This document shows, one piece after another, positions 12,867-25,600 of a stretch of 64,000 nt of DNA. The stretch covers positions 1,984,001 through 2,048,000 of the forward strand of contig CM022371.1 in NCBI GenBank assembly GCA_011800155.1. The letters are read 5' to 3'. The notes under the pieces were generated by a model. That model was not told where the DNA came from. It searched no databases and saw only the letters and a program-made list of their open reading frames with translations. The translations under genes and the position numbers were made by a program. Source of the stretch: Flammulina velutipes (Eukaryota > Basidiomycota > Agaricomycetes > Agaricales > Physalacriaceae). Each line of letters begins with the position of its first letter. The stretch's first letter is position 1.

Positions 12867-15800
12867 ATGACGGACGAAGTTACGCCCCAACCACCGCCAA
12901 GGAAGGACGAAAGAAAGCCTGGAGGCAACGGTCGCGGTCCCAAGCGCGCTCCATCCATCAGCAAACCACCCGCAGGCGCTGCCAATCCCGGCGGCGCCCA
13001 GAGAAACAGGAAGCCATCTGCGCCTGGTCCAGAGTCTGGCTCAGATAGCGCATCGCGCAAGGGCCCTGACGCTAACAAGAAGCCAGAGCAGCAGCGCAAC
13101 AAGAGCCAGAGCGGTGGTCCTCGTTCTCAACAGCAGCAGCAGCATCGCAAAGGTCAGGCCTCAGCGTCGCAGGGCCAGCGCTCTGGTGCCCCCAGGGATC
13201 CAGCTGCCAAGCACTCGCCAGTCCCCGCGCAGAACAAGGAATCTAGCGATGCCCTGTCCTCGCTTCAACGAGTTATCGCTGACCTCCGCACGACTTCGCC
13301 TCAACCACCAGCAAATTTCCAATCGTCTCCCGCACCTACCTCTAATCTCCCAATCAACGCGCCAGTCTTCCAGCCAGGTGCGGCTGCATTCCCCGGCATC
13401 CAAAATGCTGCGGATGCGAAACACCGCAAGGCTGCGTCGCTTGGTAACTCCGCCCTGTCGGGCAACTTCAATTCGTTCGCTCCCCACTTGGGATCCATGA
13501 TGGAGGGCGACGAGGACAACGGCGCACACGGGGAAGAAGGTGAAATTCAAGAACAGTTCTATCCGCAACAAGGCCATCAGGGCCGTGCCCAGTCTCAGAG
13601 CTTTACCGCCCCGCGTTTCGCTGCTCTCGCTGCTCAGCAAGAGCACGACGCTGGTCCTGGCGGTCGCCCCCAGCTTGCTCCCAACTTTATGTTTGGCAAG
13701 AAACGCGGCGGCGGCATGATGGGTCCGCCCATCGATGAGGAAGATGTTGGCTTCCAGTTTCCTCAACAGCCGAATATGCCCGAGCAGCCTAACCGCGAGC
13801 AAAACCTGCACGGCAAGAGCGACAGCGGGGAGATCACCGGTATTATGGCGGAGCAGGTACGTGCACCATCGCATCATAGTCCCTTCATCTTGGCTCATAA
13901 TCTTTTGTGTAGATTGCTATTCAGAGCCAAATCGAGGCTTTGCAGCAGCAGCAGCAAGCCCTTTACCAGCAACAGCTGGCCTCCAACCAAGTCCTCTCTT
14001 TCCAAACCCCTGGCCTCGCTCCTGGCCGTGGTGCACACAGACGCGTGCAAAGTACCGCCCCTATGCCTGGTGCCGGCTTCAATGGCCCTCCTGGCGCCAT
14101 GGGACAGTTCGGCAACTTTGGTACCTTGAACAACATGGGACTCGATGGCCAGCCTCAAGGCATTCCTCGAGGCCATGGTCGTCGCCACAGCGTCAACGTT
14201 GTCAACAAGTCCGGCCCGCAGGGTTCCATCAGCTATAATCCTGGCCAGTTCCCGCAAGATGGATTCGACGACGGATTTGCTGCTCCTAACTTCAATGGTC
14301 ACTCTAGACAAGCTTCTCGTGCTGATTCGAGCTGGCGCATCAGTAAGTACCACGATCCTCTTGCAACCTTTTATTTATACTTTATTAGATGGTGGTGTAG
14401 GAGGTATCCCCACCAATGGTGGCAACGGCTACACCGCAGATCTTGCCCAAGCTCAAGCTCAGCTTCAGAGTCTTCAGCAATTCCGCGCAGCAGCCGGTGG
14501 TCATCACCACAAGATGCCCTCCTTCAGCTTCCCCAACATGTTGCCAAACATGATGGCTGCGAATATGATGGGAATGGGTCTAGGCGGAATCAACTTACTA
14601 CAGCAGCAGCAACAACAATTCCAGTCGCAACTCCAGCAACAGCCGCAGCGGAAGTCTCTCTTTGCACCTTACCTTCCTCAGGCATCACTGCCGCCCTTGT
14701 TGGCTGCTGGGAAATTGGTTGTCGGGATCTTGCGAGTCAACAAGCGAAACCGTTCTGACGCATACGTTGCAACCGAGGTTCTTGATGCCGATATCTACAT
14801 CTGTGGATCCAAGGACCGTAACAGGGCTTTAGAAGGCGACATTGTCGCCGTTGAGCTTTTGGATGTAGATGAAGTCTGGGGAACGAAGAAAGAGAAGGAG
14901 GAGAAGAAGAGGAAGAAGGAAGAGAACTCTGCATACGATGTCCGGTCCAGCGCCGGACGCAAAGACGACAAGAAGAAAGACGACGTGGAAGTTGAAGGAC
15001 AAGGTCTTCTTCTCTTCGAAGATGAAGAGTACGTGCTCTTCCCTTTCGCTTTGTATATCACTAATGATTTGCAGAGTGACAGATGAAGTCAAGCCCCAGT
15101 TCGCTGGCCATGTTGTCGCTGTTGTGGAAAGGATGCCTGGCCAATTGTTCTCTGGTACCCTTGGTCTTCTGCGCCCATCGTCGGCGGCGACAAAGGAGAA
15201 GCAAGAAGCTGAGCGTCGTGAGCGAGAAGGCGATCGCGGTGATGAGCCCAGGAAACCGATTGAGCGGCCCAAGATCGTCTGGTTTAAGCCTACCGATAAG
15301 CGTGTGCCTCTGATTGCTATCCCCACCGAGCAAGCGCCTCCGGACTTCGTGCAAAACTCTGATGCATACGTCGACAAGCTTTTCGTGGCCTGCATCAAAC
15401 GTCATGTGAGTCCCGAGCTTCTGTAAAGATTTTCGTGTCTGATTGCCTTTTAGCCTATAAGCTCTTTGCATCCTTTCGGAACTCTCGTCGAAGAATTGGG
15501 TCCTATCGGTGACATCGAAGTCGAGACCAGCGCTCTTTTGAAGGACTGCAACTTCCCGACCGAGGAATTCACTGAAAACGTCATGAAGTGCCTGCCTCCC
15601 ATGCCTTGGACGTGAGTCCCTCTTCACCGTCTATATTTGATCTACTCTGATGTCGTTGTCAGCATCCCCGAACGCGAGTTCGAATTGCGCAAGGATCTGC
15701 GTAGCCAGCGAGTCTTTAGCGTTGACCCAGAATCTGCGAAAGATTTGGATGATGCACTTTCCATTTCGCTCAACGAAGATGGTACCTACGACGTTGGTGT

Positions 15801-17725
15801 TCACATAGCCGACGTCTCGCACTTCGTGAAGCCTAACACTGCTCTGGATCGGGATGCTCGCAAGCGTGCTACCAGTGTCTACCTCATTCAGCGTGCTGTT
15901 CCTATGCTGCCCCCCACTCTCAGTGAGGAGTTGTGTAGTCTTGTTCCTGGCCAGGATCGTCTTGCGTTCTCGGTCGTCTTTACGGTGAATAAGGAGGCCA
16001 AGGTTCTCAAACGATGGTTTGGAAAGACTGTCATCAGGCAAGCATTCAATATGAAGTTTTCACACATGTCCTTACTTGTCTCAATAGATCTGCGGCGAAA
16101 CTAAGCTACACCGACGCTCAGAACGTTATTGAAGGCAAAGTTCTTGGTGGCGTTGCGGTGGCTCCTGAGCACAGTGCCAAAGATATTGAACATGATATCA
16201 AAGTTTTGGACGGTTTGGCGAAGAAATTCCGGGCTGGTCGTTTCGAAAACGGCACTTTATCGCTCAATTCTCTACGCCTCCAGTTCAAGTTGGACGACAA
16301 CGGTATTCCCACTGACTGCTGGCAATACGAGCGTGCAGACGCCAACGAGATGATTGAAGAGGTTCGTCATTCCTAAATCTAATAGCAGCCCTCTTCCTTA
16401 CTGTCGAATTTCTTAGTTCATGCTCCTTACGAATATCGCTGTTGCCCAGCACATCGCTGTCCATCTTCCCGAGCAGTCCCTTCTCCGCCGACACGACATT
16501 CCTATCGACAGGCGCTTGAACAACTTCAAGGATCGGGCTGCACGCCTCGGTTATGAAATGGACACATCGTCCTCTGGGGCACTCATGAAGTCTTTCGACA
16601 AGATCACCGATCCTACTGCTCGCCGCCTCCTCGAGTTGCTCTCCTTTAAGGCTACTCATCGTGCAAAGTATTTCTGTTCCGGAATGCTTGATATTGCCAA
16701 ATATCATCATTACGCGCTGAATGTGCCATTGTACACACATTTCACGTCGCCGATTCGTCGATTTGCCGATGTCCTGGTTCACCGTCAGTTAGAATCTGTC
16801 CTGCAAGGTCGTGAGTACTGTTTCTTCGTTATAATGCCTCTTTGCTAAATCATTATGGGCAGCCGATCCCAAATTCACGATGGATCGAGACGCTGTTGCC
16901 AAAGTTGCCCAGCAGTGCAATATGTAAGTGCCAGCAATTTTGGTTACCACACAACCTATTCATATCTTTTCAGCAAACGGGATTCCGCCAGTTTGGCACA
17001 GGAGCAATCGGCTCATTTGTTCCTCTGTGTTCTCATCTCCGACCTCACACAACGCTATGGACCTGTTGTCCGTCAGGCGAAAGTGATCAATGTTCTCGAC
17101 GCAGCGTTCGATGTTCTTGTGCCCGATTTCGGTATTGAGAAGCGTGTGCATGTTGATCAAATGCCTATCGACGTATGTCCTCTTCACTGATTCTTGAGTA
17201 TACATGCTCACCTACCTTGTCAGAACCATGTCTATGAGGAGCACACCCACACGCTTCAAATCTATTGGTCCACGAAGGATGTCATTACTTGGTTGGCCGA
17301 GAACAGCGACGACGAACATTTGAAGAAGGTGAAGCAGAATGCCGAGCAGCATGCCGTCAAAATGGAAGTCACTTCTCGTTCCGTTCACGACGAGAAGGCA
17401 CTGTTTGACGAGGACGAGGACGCTGATGAGGATGAGGTTGTCCTGGGACGTAACGAGACGACTGTTCCGGAAACGTCCAAGCAGAGACTGCTCTCCATAG
17501 CGAAAGTCAAGCCCCAGTTCGAAGGCTTGCGATCCAACGCCGCCGGCCACATGATTCAAGACATCAGGGAGCTGCAAAGTGTTCCGGTGAGTGCCTTGAC
17601 ATGTTAATAATCTACAAGCTGTGTCTTAACTCGAAACTCAGGTCATCGTTACTGCTGATCTGACGAAATCTCCTCCGGTGATCAAAGTCTACAGCGTCAA
17701 CCCCTACGCGGTTGAGAAGAAATGA
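12867..17725 (+). CDS. SSD1: SSD1/Dis3L2-family RNB-domain RNA-binding protein
   Basis: Twelve exons: 12867-13856, 13913-14342, 14389-15028, 15075-15405, 15454-15611, 15663-16037, 16088-16361, 16417-16810, 16863-16923, 16974-17172, 17224-17586, 17642-17725; 1432 aa. The first ~580 residues are disordered and Gln/Pro/Asn-rich, as in Ssd1/Sts5. Cold-shock-type OB folds follow (KLVVGILRVNKRNRSDAYV; FAGHVVAVVERMPGQLFSGTLGLL). The RNB domain starts near residue 860 (DPESAKDLDDALS, GVHIADVSHFVKP) and includes FTSPIRRFADVLVHRQL; a C-terminal S1-like barrel ends the protein. Yeast Ssd1 binds cell-wall mRNAs in cytoplasmic granules and is not a nuclease. Here all four RNB acidic positions (D871, D877, D879, D880) are present, so nuclease activity may be kept. 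Intron 6 (16038-16087) has a GC donor (CAG/GCAAGC). Confidence 0.92.
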
Positions 17726-18108
17726 ACTGCAACGGGAGAGAATCTGTACTTTTAGCCTCGACTCCATCCCCTTACGAAACTTCGCACTGTACTGAAGGCC
17801 AGCTCTGAGCTACCTTGTGGCACTAACTGTAATTCTCTGACCCATGTAATTATTGACGAGAAAGAGTAAAAACTCACTCACGCATACGGAATGTTATATC
17901 ATGTTCATGTTGTTTTGTTGTGGCGCAAGATCCGGCAATTTCCGACCTGTCCCAAAAAGGGAACAAAGGTGATGAACATGTTACATCTGACAATGGTTTG
18001 AGAACAAAAGGCGAGAGCGGCCCTGGGCTGCTGTACTCGACTCGTGTACAAACAATGATAAAAGGAGCGGCATAATGCATCTCTTGTTCTCCATCTTCAC
18101 CCACCATT
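17726..18108. other. Intergenic between SSD1 and the BTB gene
   Basis: About 380 bp between tandem plus-strand genes. Nothing beyond presumptive 3' UTR and promoter is visible. Confidence 0.45.
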
Positions 18109-19404
18109 ATGTCGTCCAGTGGCACGCGTTCGTCGCGTTCTCCCCATGCTGCAACGCATCAAAAGAAACCCAGTCTCTCTAGCTTCGCCGGGCTTGCTGG
18201 TAGACCGTCCCTTCAATCCATCTCCAGCTCGATGCCTTGGCTATCTCGTAGTTCGACGTCGGTTTCCGAGCCAAAGTCCTCCCACAAGACAAGCAGATCC
18301 ATAGAGGTCGTATCCCCGCGTTCCGGCACTCTAGGATCAGGCGCGACGGTCGTTAGGACGCCAAACGAAGCCCTCCAGGACTCGCATGTTCGTTTGCAGT
18401 ACGATTCCTCCCCTCCCCCTCCGAGCCGGGCGCTCCCGGCTCTTCCACCACTAGCCGACCTTGAATCTGACGACGAAGGAGAACGGGTCGAAGAATATCG
18501 AGTACCGTCTGGCAGCCAGGAAAATATCCGTGTCGCACCTCCGAGACCGACACGTTCGATCCCCGCCCGTCCAGATATCGCAACGCCCCCTCCTCCCTTC
18601 CATGTCCTCCTCATTTCAGATCCCCCAAATTCGAACGTTGACCGCTCGAAAGTCATTGTCACATTAGAAACTTGCACACAAACATTCCGCACAACCCTCG
18701 ACACTTTATTGTCCCAGCCATCGCTTCTCGCTGAATATCTGTTATCGTTGTTTCCACGGCCTCGTTCGTCGTCTCTTTACTCGACTGGGAGCGAGGGCGA
18801 GCATGACATGCAAGATATGTACCGGAATCATCTCATTTCCCAAGGCCTCTTGTCAAAGACACCTTTCAACCTGCATCTCTTTTTAGACAGACCTAGCGCC
18901 TCGTAAGTCCATTACTCCATATTCTTCGGGTGTTCTCTGACAACCTTCTCTAGCTACCACTCAATAATTTCCTACCTCCGCACTGGAGCGTTCCCTCGTG
19001 TTTCCAGTCTGGAAGAACTCCTCGATCTGCGTGACGAGGCTGCCTATCTCGACCTCCCTTCCCTGCATGCATTGTGCGCGGAAGAGGTCCGTCAACAGAC
19101 AGGTATCAGCGCGGCTCCGCTCGTGCACAGTATGCATGCGTCTGTGCACAGTCTTCACGACCTCATCGAACGTGTTGGCAATGAGTCACAAGCTACTCAG
19201 GATTCGCAGGAAGAACGTGTCGGTAGACCCCTTCATGCAAAGACGTCTTCGGAAGCTGGGAGTGCTACTAGTTCCGGTGGCTTCAGATCACCACCAACGC
19301 CGCAGTCATGGAAGAATGGACGCTCGAGCTCCACTAGCCATCATGGGCATGCTCGCGGTGCGAGTACGATGTCCGTACGACAGATTCCAGCTGGCTGGAT
19401 ATGA
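18109..19404 (+). CDS. BTB/POZ domain protein
   Basis: Exons 18109-18902 and 18954-19404; 414 aa. The first ~170 residues are Ser/Pro-rich and disordered. A BTB fold follows: VIVTLETCTQTFRTTLDTLL, LFPRPR, LFLDRPS, then across the intron YHSIISYLRTGAFP and LLDLRDEAAYLDLPSLHALC, the usual KCTD/T1-like BTB pattern with the helix after the tetramerisation strands. The C-terminus (about 330-414) is again disordered. BTB proteins mostly oligomerise or act as cullin-3 adaptors. No zinc finger, kelch or MATH partner is visible, so its role is open. Confidence 0.75.
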
Positions 19405-19604
19405 CATGCTGTGCGCCCAGTTATGACCTCTCATGATACCATGTCTGTACTTTTATCATCCTCCCATTTGTATCATAGCCCTCGAGATTGGACTGCACAC
19501 ATTTTTGTTGTATGCTTTGAATTGCTATTTATATATATACAGTGATGATAGATATACACCCTTGCTAGGAAAATACAGTCGATGCCACATAGTCTACTCC
19601 TGAT

Positions 19605-22600
19605 CTACTCTTCTGAGATCCTCTCGAAAAACTGCTTCAATGTTGTGGCCAGCACACCGGGAAGCGCCTCCACGTCCCTCAAAACCACGTAATACTCGAA
19701 GGGGAATGTATCCAAGTATCGATTCAACTTCAACTCCATCCTCCCATCGACGTTCTGGAAATCTGCCTTTTCCATCGTGAAGATAGAGCCTTGTTGGGTG
19801 TCCAAGGAATCAATGATAATGAAGACGATCATCACTCTCTGCTCTTCAGCCTTCCTCAACACTGAACGTAGCTCCTCGTGATCCTGACATATACCGTCCG
19901 ATATGATGACTTCAAGTTGCCAAAGGTCGGCAGACGACGACGAGCTCATCGACCGGGTCTCCCTTGCCTTTTCCAAGACCTGTAAGCTTCGATCCACCAG
20001 CGAGAGCACATTGGTGGCTTTTTGGTCGAAGCGGAACGAGCTGAGCACTCGCGTCCCAGTCTGGTCAGTGAACGGACCGTCTGTAAATCCATGAAGGATA
20101 TCAACGCCCTGCCCGAATTTGGCGATCCCTATGTCGCCTGCTTCAAGTCGAGTGAGAGCTTTCGACACTAGCGCCATAGTCTGGTATGCCAGGTGGACGG
20201 AATGAGATTCAGACATGGACCGCGAGTCGTCCAGCGCAATGAGGATCTGGTACTCGCGTTGACTGGGGCGCGTACGACGAAGCCATATTTTGTCTTTGGT
20301 GTAGTCGCTGGCGATGTAGGGGATAATCTTCTTCATGTTGAGACGTTTTCCAGTCCGATAGTCGCCTTTGAGACGCGTGGCCAACGTGGGTTCCAAGATG
20401 AGGCGGAGTTGTTCGCAAAGGGCATACGCGAGGTCATGCGTGAGGGATTCATAGAGACGCCAGATGTGTTCGGCGCCTTCTGCGGGTGCACCTGCCTCCT
20501 GCCAATGACGAAGATGGACTTCGACGTCTTCAGCCGGTGGAGTGTCTTCCATATCGACATCCCCTTTGGGTGCAGTAGCATCCGGGTTGACAGTGGAAGT
20601 CATTGAGGGCAGATTCATGATCGCGCCTTGAGGAGTGTCTGTAGACTGGTCTTTCTGAGGACTTTCCCCATCCCATGCATTTTTCTCATTTTTGATATGG
20701 TCCTCCGACTTGTCTGGGGCATCCACGTCCATTGGCGTGTCTTCTTGTGGCGGAGCGTCGTCATCGATCAGTTTGAGTTCAGCCAACTTCGCAGTTTGCT
20801 CTTCTCCCGAAGGTCCCAAAGCCTGCATCTCCTCATCTCCATCCTCTGGCTGTAGGTATTCCATCTGAGTGGCTGCCTGTGTGTCAGGTTTGTCGGACGA
20901 TCCCTGGTTTTGCAGAATGTCTTCGAAAGTTTGACGAGCTTCCTTCAAGGCGTCACCCAGACTGCGACGTGAATCTCCCATGTTCTCCTGAGCTTGGGTC
21001 TGAGGTTGTTGCCCTTGCTGTACGCCAGACCCACTCTCGCCGATATCATCCGATTGCTCAGTGCCGATCTGCATTGAGTCATTCTGGGGAAGACTCGGTT
21101 GACTGTATGATTATTAGCATAGACGAAAGATAGTTGATATCTAATACTCACGTATTGCGCTCGGCTTCAGCAGATTCGCCGCCACCAGCACCAGAAGAAC
21201 CTTGTGCCTCGCCTGCAGCATCATCCGTTACGTCGGCATTTTGAGCGACATTAGGCTGTATGTCGTCGATGCCTTTGCCGATATCAGGCGGGGCTAGTGC
21301 ACTCTCCTCTGATTGCTCTTCGGGTGGTTGCTCGTCGTCCTTGAGGGGTTCTGCATGGTTTGGGTCACCGTCTTCTGCAGTTTCCTTCTCGTCATCTTGT
21401 TGGTCCTCTATAGCTTGCGAGTTGTCGGGTACTCCACTGTCATCCATCTCATCTTCCTCTTGCATTCCTTCGTCTCCCGGCTTGTCCTCGCCCTCGTCGC
21501 CCTCTTCCATGTCAAGGTCTTCGTCACGCTCGTTGCCACCATCTTCTTCACCCAATCCAAGGTCCATATCGTCCGGAAGATCAAGTGTGTCGGCTTCGGG
21601 AACATGTTCATCCATCGGTGCGCCACTAGCTTGAGGGTCCTGATCTTCGGGGACTTGCTCCTCTGGTACCTCTTCATCTTCTTTTCCTTCCGAATTCTCG
21701 CCTTTTCCAGTGTCTTCCTTCTCTTTCTTCTCCTTGCCATCCGATTGACTATCTCCTTCCTTCGCTGCCACTTCAGAATCATCGGATTTCTGCTCTGAAT
21801 GATCTTTGTCCGTCTTCTCTTCAGGTGCAGAATCATCTGGACCCTTTTCATCTCCCCATAGCTTCTCATCGACAGCATCGGGGTCGGAGGTATCCAGGTC
21901 ACCTAGTTGCTCGTCAGGCCCTTCCTCTTCCTCCTGCTCAGATTCGCTTCCATCCTGCGATCCAGTGTCAGGAACGTCTTTCATGTCCCCGCCAACGTCG
22001 TCGTCCATCTCAATCGCGTTGTCCTCTTCATCTTGAGCATTGTCATCCTCATTCTGATCCTCTTCACCCTTCAGCCCTTCGACCTGGTGCTCCTCCTCTA
22101 TCTCCTTGCTGACGTTCTTTGCGCCTGTTCCCTCACCCATACCCATCCCATCGACAGTGGCTGATCCTTCTTCTCCTGCACCAGGATCTTCCATCTCGGG
22201 GGGTTTGCAGAAACCTTCCTTGGCCAAGGTGCGAAGTAGAGAGCATAGAATGAAGGAGAGCTTGAACAGAGACTTGGTCCATGCTGCGTGTGCTGTCAAT
22301 TGCTCTTCTGCTAGTTGATAGTATTGTTCTAGGAAGGGAAGGAATCTCTTGAGGTAGGTCAGACGCTCGGGACCGGATACAACTGCGGCGATAGCTTTGT
22401 CTGCTAATTTAGCGATCGAAGGAAGGTTGGCGGTGTGTGTCAGATCCACCACAAGACGATAATCTGCCCGTATGTAGTTGTCTCGATCGTAGTTGTCTTC
22501 GGGGATCTCGACGTACTTCCCAACGAAGCCTTGCATGCTGACGAGGCAAGCGTTGATGATAGAGTCGCAGTCTATGCTTTCGGGGATTGGTTCGGCGTTG

Positions 22601-25600
22601 TCTGAGATGGAGGGAATATGTTGAGATGACAACCAGTCGTGGACATCCTCGAAAATGCGGCGGGATCGTGGATAGTTTGCCGCGAAGTCGGAGATAGCGA
22701 CTTTGACTCCTTCTACTAGTTTCAATGCATCATTTACGATATTCGCTTCGTCTAGAAAGCTTTCAGTACACGTTCAACTTTGTATAACAAGAAGAGCATA
22801 CCTTCGAGAATGACAGGGTAATCCGACAATTGAACACATTCAACAGTAGATCGAACGCCTTTAGCCATCGTCAAGACGGATTCCTTCAACTTCTGCACTT
22901 CCTCCAACAGCAATATCTCCTCCGTACTAAAGTCGAAATCGTTCAGAAGGCGCAAGCTCATTACGCCCTCTTCCAATACGTTCCCAAGACGGTATAGGAG
23001 ATTACTAGCATCAACGACATACTCCAGTACGGCGGGACCAGAATGCTGAACGCTAGACGTCATCATTTGTAGACGTTTCAGGCTTCTCTGAAGGCGTAGT
23101 AAACCGTCAGCATGTGCAACTAGCCTAAAGAACAATGGAGTCAGTCTCAAAAAGCCATCTGAGTGAGATTGACATCAACTCACTTAGCGCGTGATTCAAT
23201 TGCCATGCTAAAGCAAGATTCCATAAAAGTTAGACCTCGCTGTAGCTCACGCGTCGTAAGATCAGCATGATGACCAGCAATCGAAGCGCGTAGGTCTTTC
23301 AGAGCCTCGTCAAGTCGGTGGAAGTAATGCTCGCCCTTGTCCGCGATGGCGGTGAACGCAAAGGTGCCACCTGGAGTGAACGAAGGCTGCTCCCTAATCC
23401 AACGGCTATCTTGTTGACGCTGCAAGACATCTGCGCTGAGATTGGTAGCAAATCCGGCGCGTTTGAGTTCCTTCAACAAGTCGCTCCATGCCTTGCGTTT
23501 ACGGACCAACAATGCTTTGAAGGCTTTCGTGCGTTTCTCAGCGGAAAGGTCGGGGGAAATAGGGGTGGCTGAGAGACTCTCGATCCCCGTAAGAATCTCG
23601 ACGCCCAAGTCTTCCACGTGGCTGGGAAAGAGCGAGGAGATAAATGGCCGAATCTTCCCAAACAAGAGGTCAACTAATTTGGTGTACGTCCGATCCAAAT
23701 TGTCGAGGTGCGAATGGCCTGAGGTAGCGCCGTAGTGGGGGAATTGGGGATACGAGCTTCCCGGGGCTCGCACTGAAAGTGATTGTACAGGTTCAGCGTC
23801 TCGTTCGTCTTTACTGATGGAGTAAGGGATCAAGATGGGAGCGACAGGTGCGCGTAGAACTTCTCGGAACTTGCGGATGATTTTATAGAGTTGATGATGT
23901 GTTCTTTGGGCGCTCGCCTTTAGAGCGTGGACGTTGATATCTTTCCAACTAGCGAGCTTGATGAAGCTTTTGATTTCCTTCTCGAGGGACGAACGTTGAT
24001 CGTGCACTCTTGACGAGACTGCAGGAGAATATAGATCAAATGCGTCGAGGGTAGCCTTTAGGAGATGTTGGATGCGGGAAAACACCGTACGTTCCGCCAC
24101 AGAGGACGGCGAAAGGGCCGGGATGACTAGACGGCAGTAGGATTCGAAGCTGCGGATCAACCTCATCCTTGGATGGAACTGGCCCAATGGACTGTCGCGA
24201 ATGAACTGGTCCAACATTGGAAGAAGTGTTCCTAAGTAGGTGGTCAGGCCTTCGTCTCCTCCTTCATCGGCTGCTTGTTCGAAGGCTGCGACTGATCCTC
24301 TAAAAAGAGCGTCATACAAACGGAACCACCAATCTTCAATCCCATCCTGGAACTTAGCCTGTTCCGAATCCAACAATGTATCCCAACAGGACAACTCCAT
24401 TCGCCGCCACTCGACGATCAAGCTGATCAAGGCAGAGCGTTCTGAATTCAAGTTGTTGGTCCGATTGGCAAATAGTTCCCAGTCCTCTGTCTGGAGTAAA
24501 AGCTGCTCTAGTGCAGACAGAATCCGAGCAACTGAACTTCCGAGAGGAAGTGACAACACCGCATCGCACCGCGTCACCAAGTGGTGCAAGACCATCTGAT
24601 CTGGCCATTCCTCGGTTAACCGGAGTATGCGCAAGCGCAGCGCGTTGATAACTATGACCGCTTTTCCGAGCTCGTCCACATTGGCGTCGACGTAGAAATT
24701 GCTGACGAGAATTTTGGCATTTGATTCACTTCGAGGCAGATTTTGTTGGAAATGATGAAGTTGCAGGATGATATTGCCATCCATCTCATCCGACAATGAA
24801 GGCAAGGGAAGCGATGTCATGGATTGTATGCGAAGTGCGAGGAAGTGCTGGAGGTGCTCCTCAGGATCAGACAAGGTTCGGGAATCCAGAAGATTAATGA
24901 TGGATAGGTGAATGGCCAGTAGAAGGTTCATATGCTGCGACGTAACGAGGACGGTCTGAGATTTTGACGGCCCGTGCGCCACAGGAAAAGATGTTCGATC
25001 TTCGTCTAGAATGTCATCAAACGAAGGGAACAGTTCGCGGAATTCCCGCTCCTCGCGCTCCTCGTCGCTGAGGTCTTCGTATGAATCGTCCTTTCGACGA
25101 TACAAGGATTGTGACGCCAACTCTTCTTTCTTCGCCTTCTCTTGATCCAATAGCCAGCATCCGAGTATTTTGTCGTACGCCTGTTTCACGGTACGAAGAT
25201 GGGCGAATGAAGAGACGGAGGCTTTTCTCTCGAATGAAATTGCAGCCAGAGTAAGCAACTCTCGTTGAGTTACATCCGGAAGATCTGCAGAAGGTGAATG
25301 ACTGTGGACCAACAAAGATGAGCTCCTCATAGACGGAAAGGCTGCGAGAGCTGCTCCAAAGTGCTCCATGGCCTCAGAAGTAGCTCGATCCACAAATACG
25401 TGCCGGACGATGCGCAAACCGATGCGCAGATGCTGGAGCGCGTACTCAACTACAGCAGTCAAGTCCCTGAAATCGGTATAGGCGGTGTTAAGACGTTGCA
25501 GTAAAGTATGGATGGACTGCTGGACTGATTCTTCTTGAGCGTCCGCCATCGGTTGCCCTGCTGCGAGTTTCTGCAGGAGATCGTCGATCCTGGATGTCGA

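Noticed and set aside
21313..21798. 161-codon hydrophobic plus-strand frame opposite MDN1
   Set aside because: Its Leu/Val/Phe bias is the complement of the Asp/Glu-rich codons of midasin. It is not a membrane protein.
21408..21902. 164-codon Lys/Arg-rich minus-strand frame
   Set aside because: Out-of-frame reading of the same GA-rich midasin tract; the true frame is the acidic one with intact splice joins.
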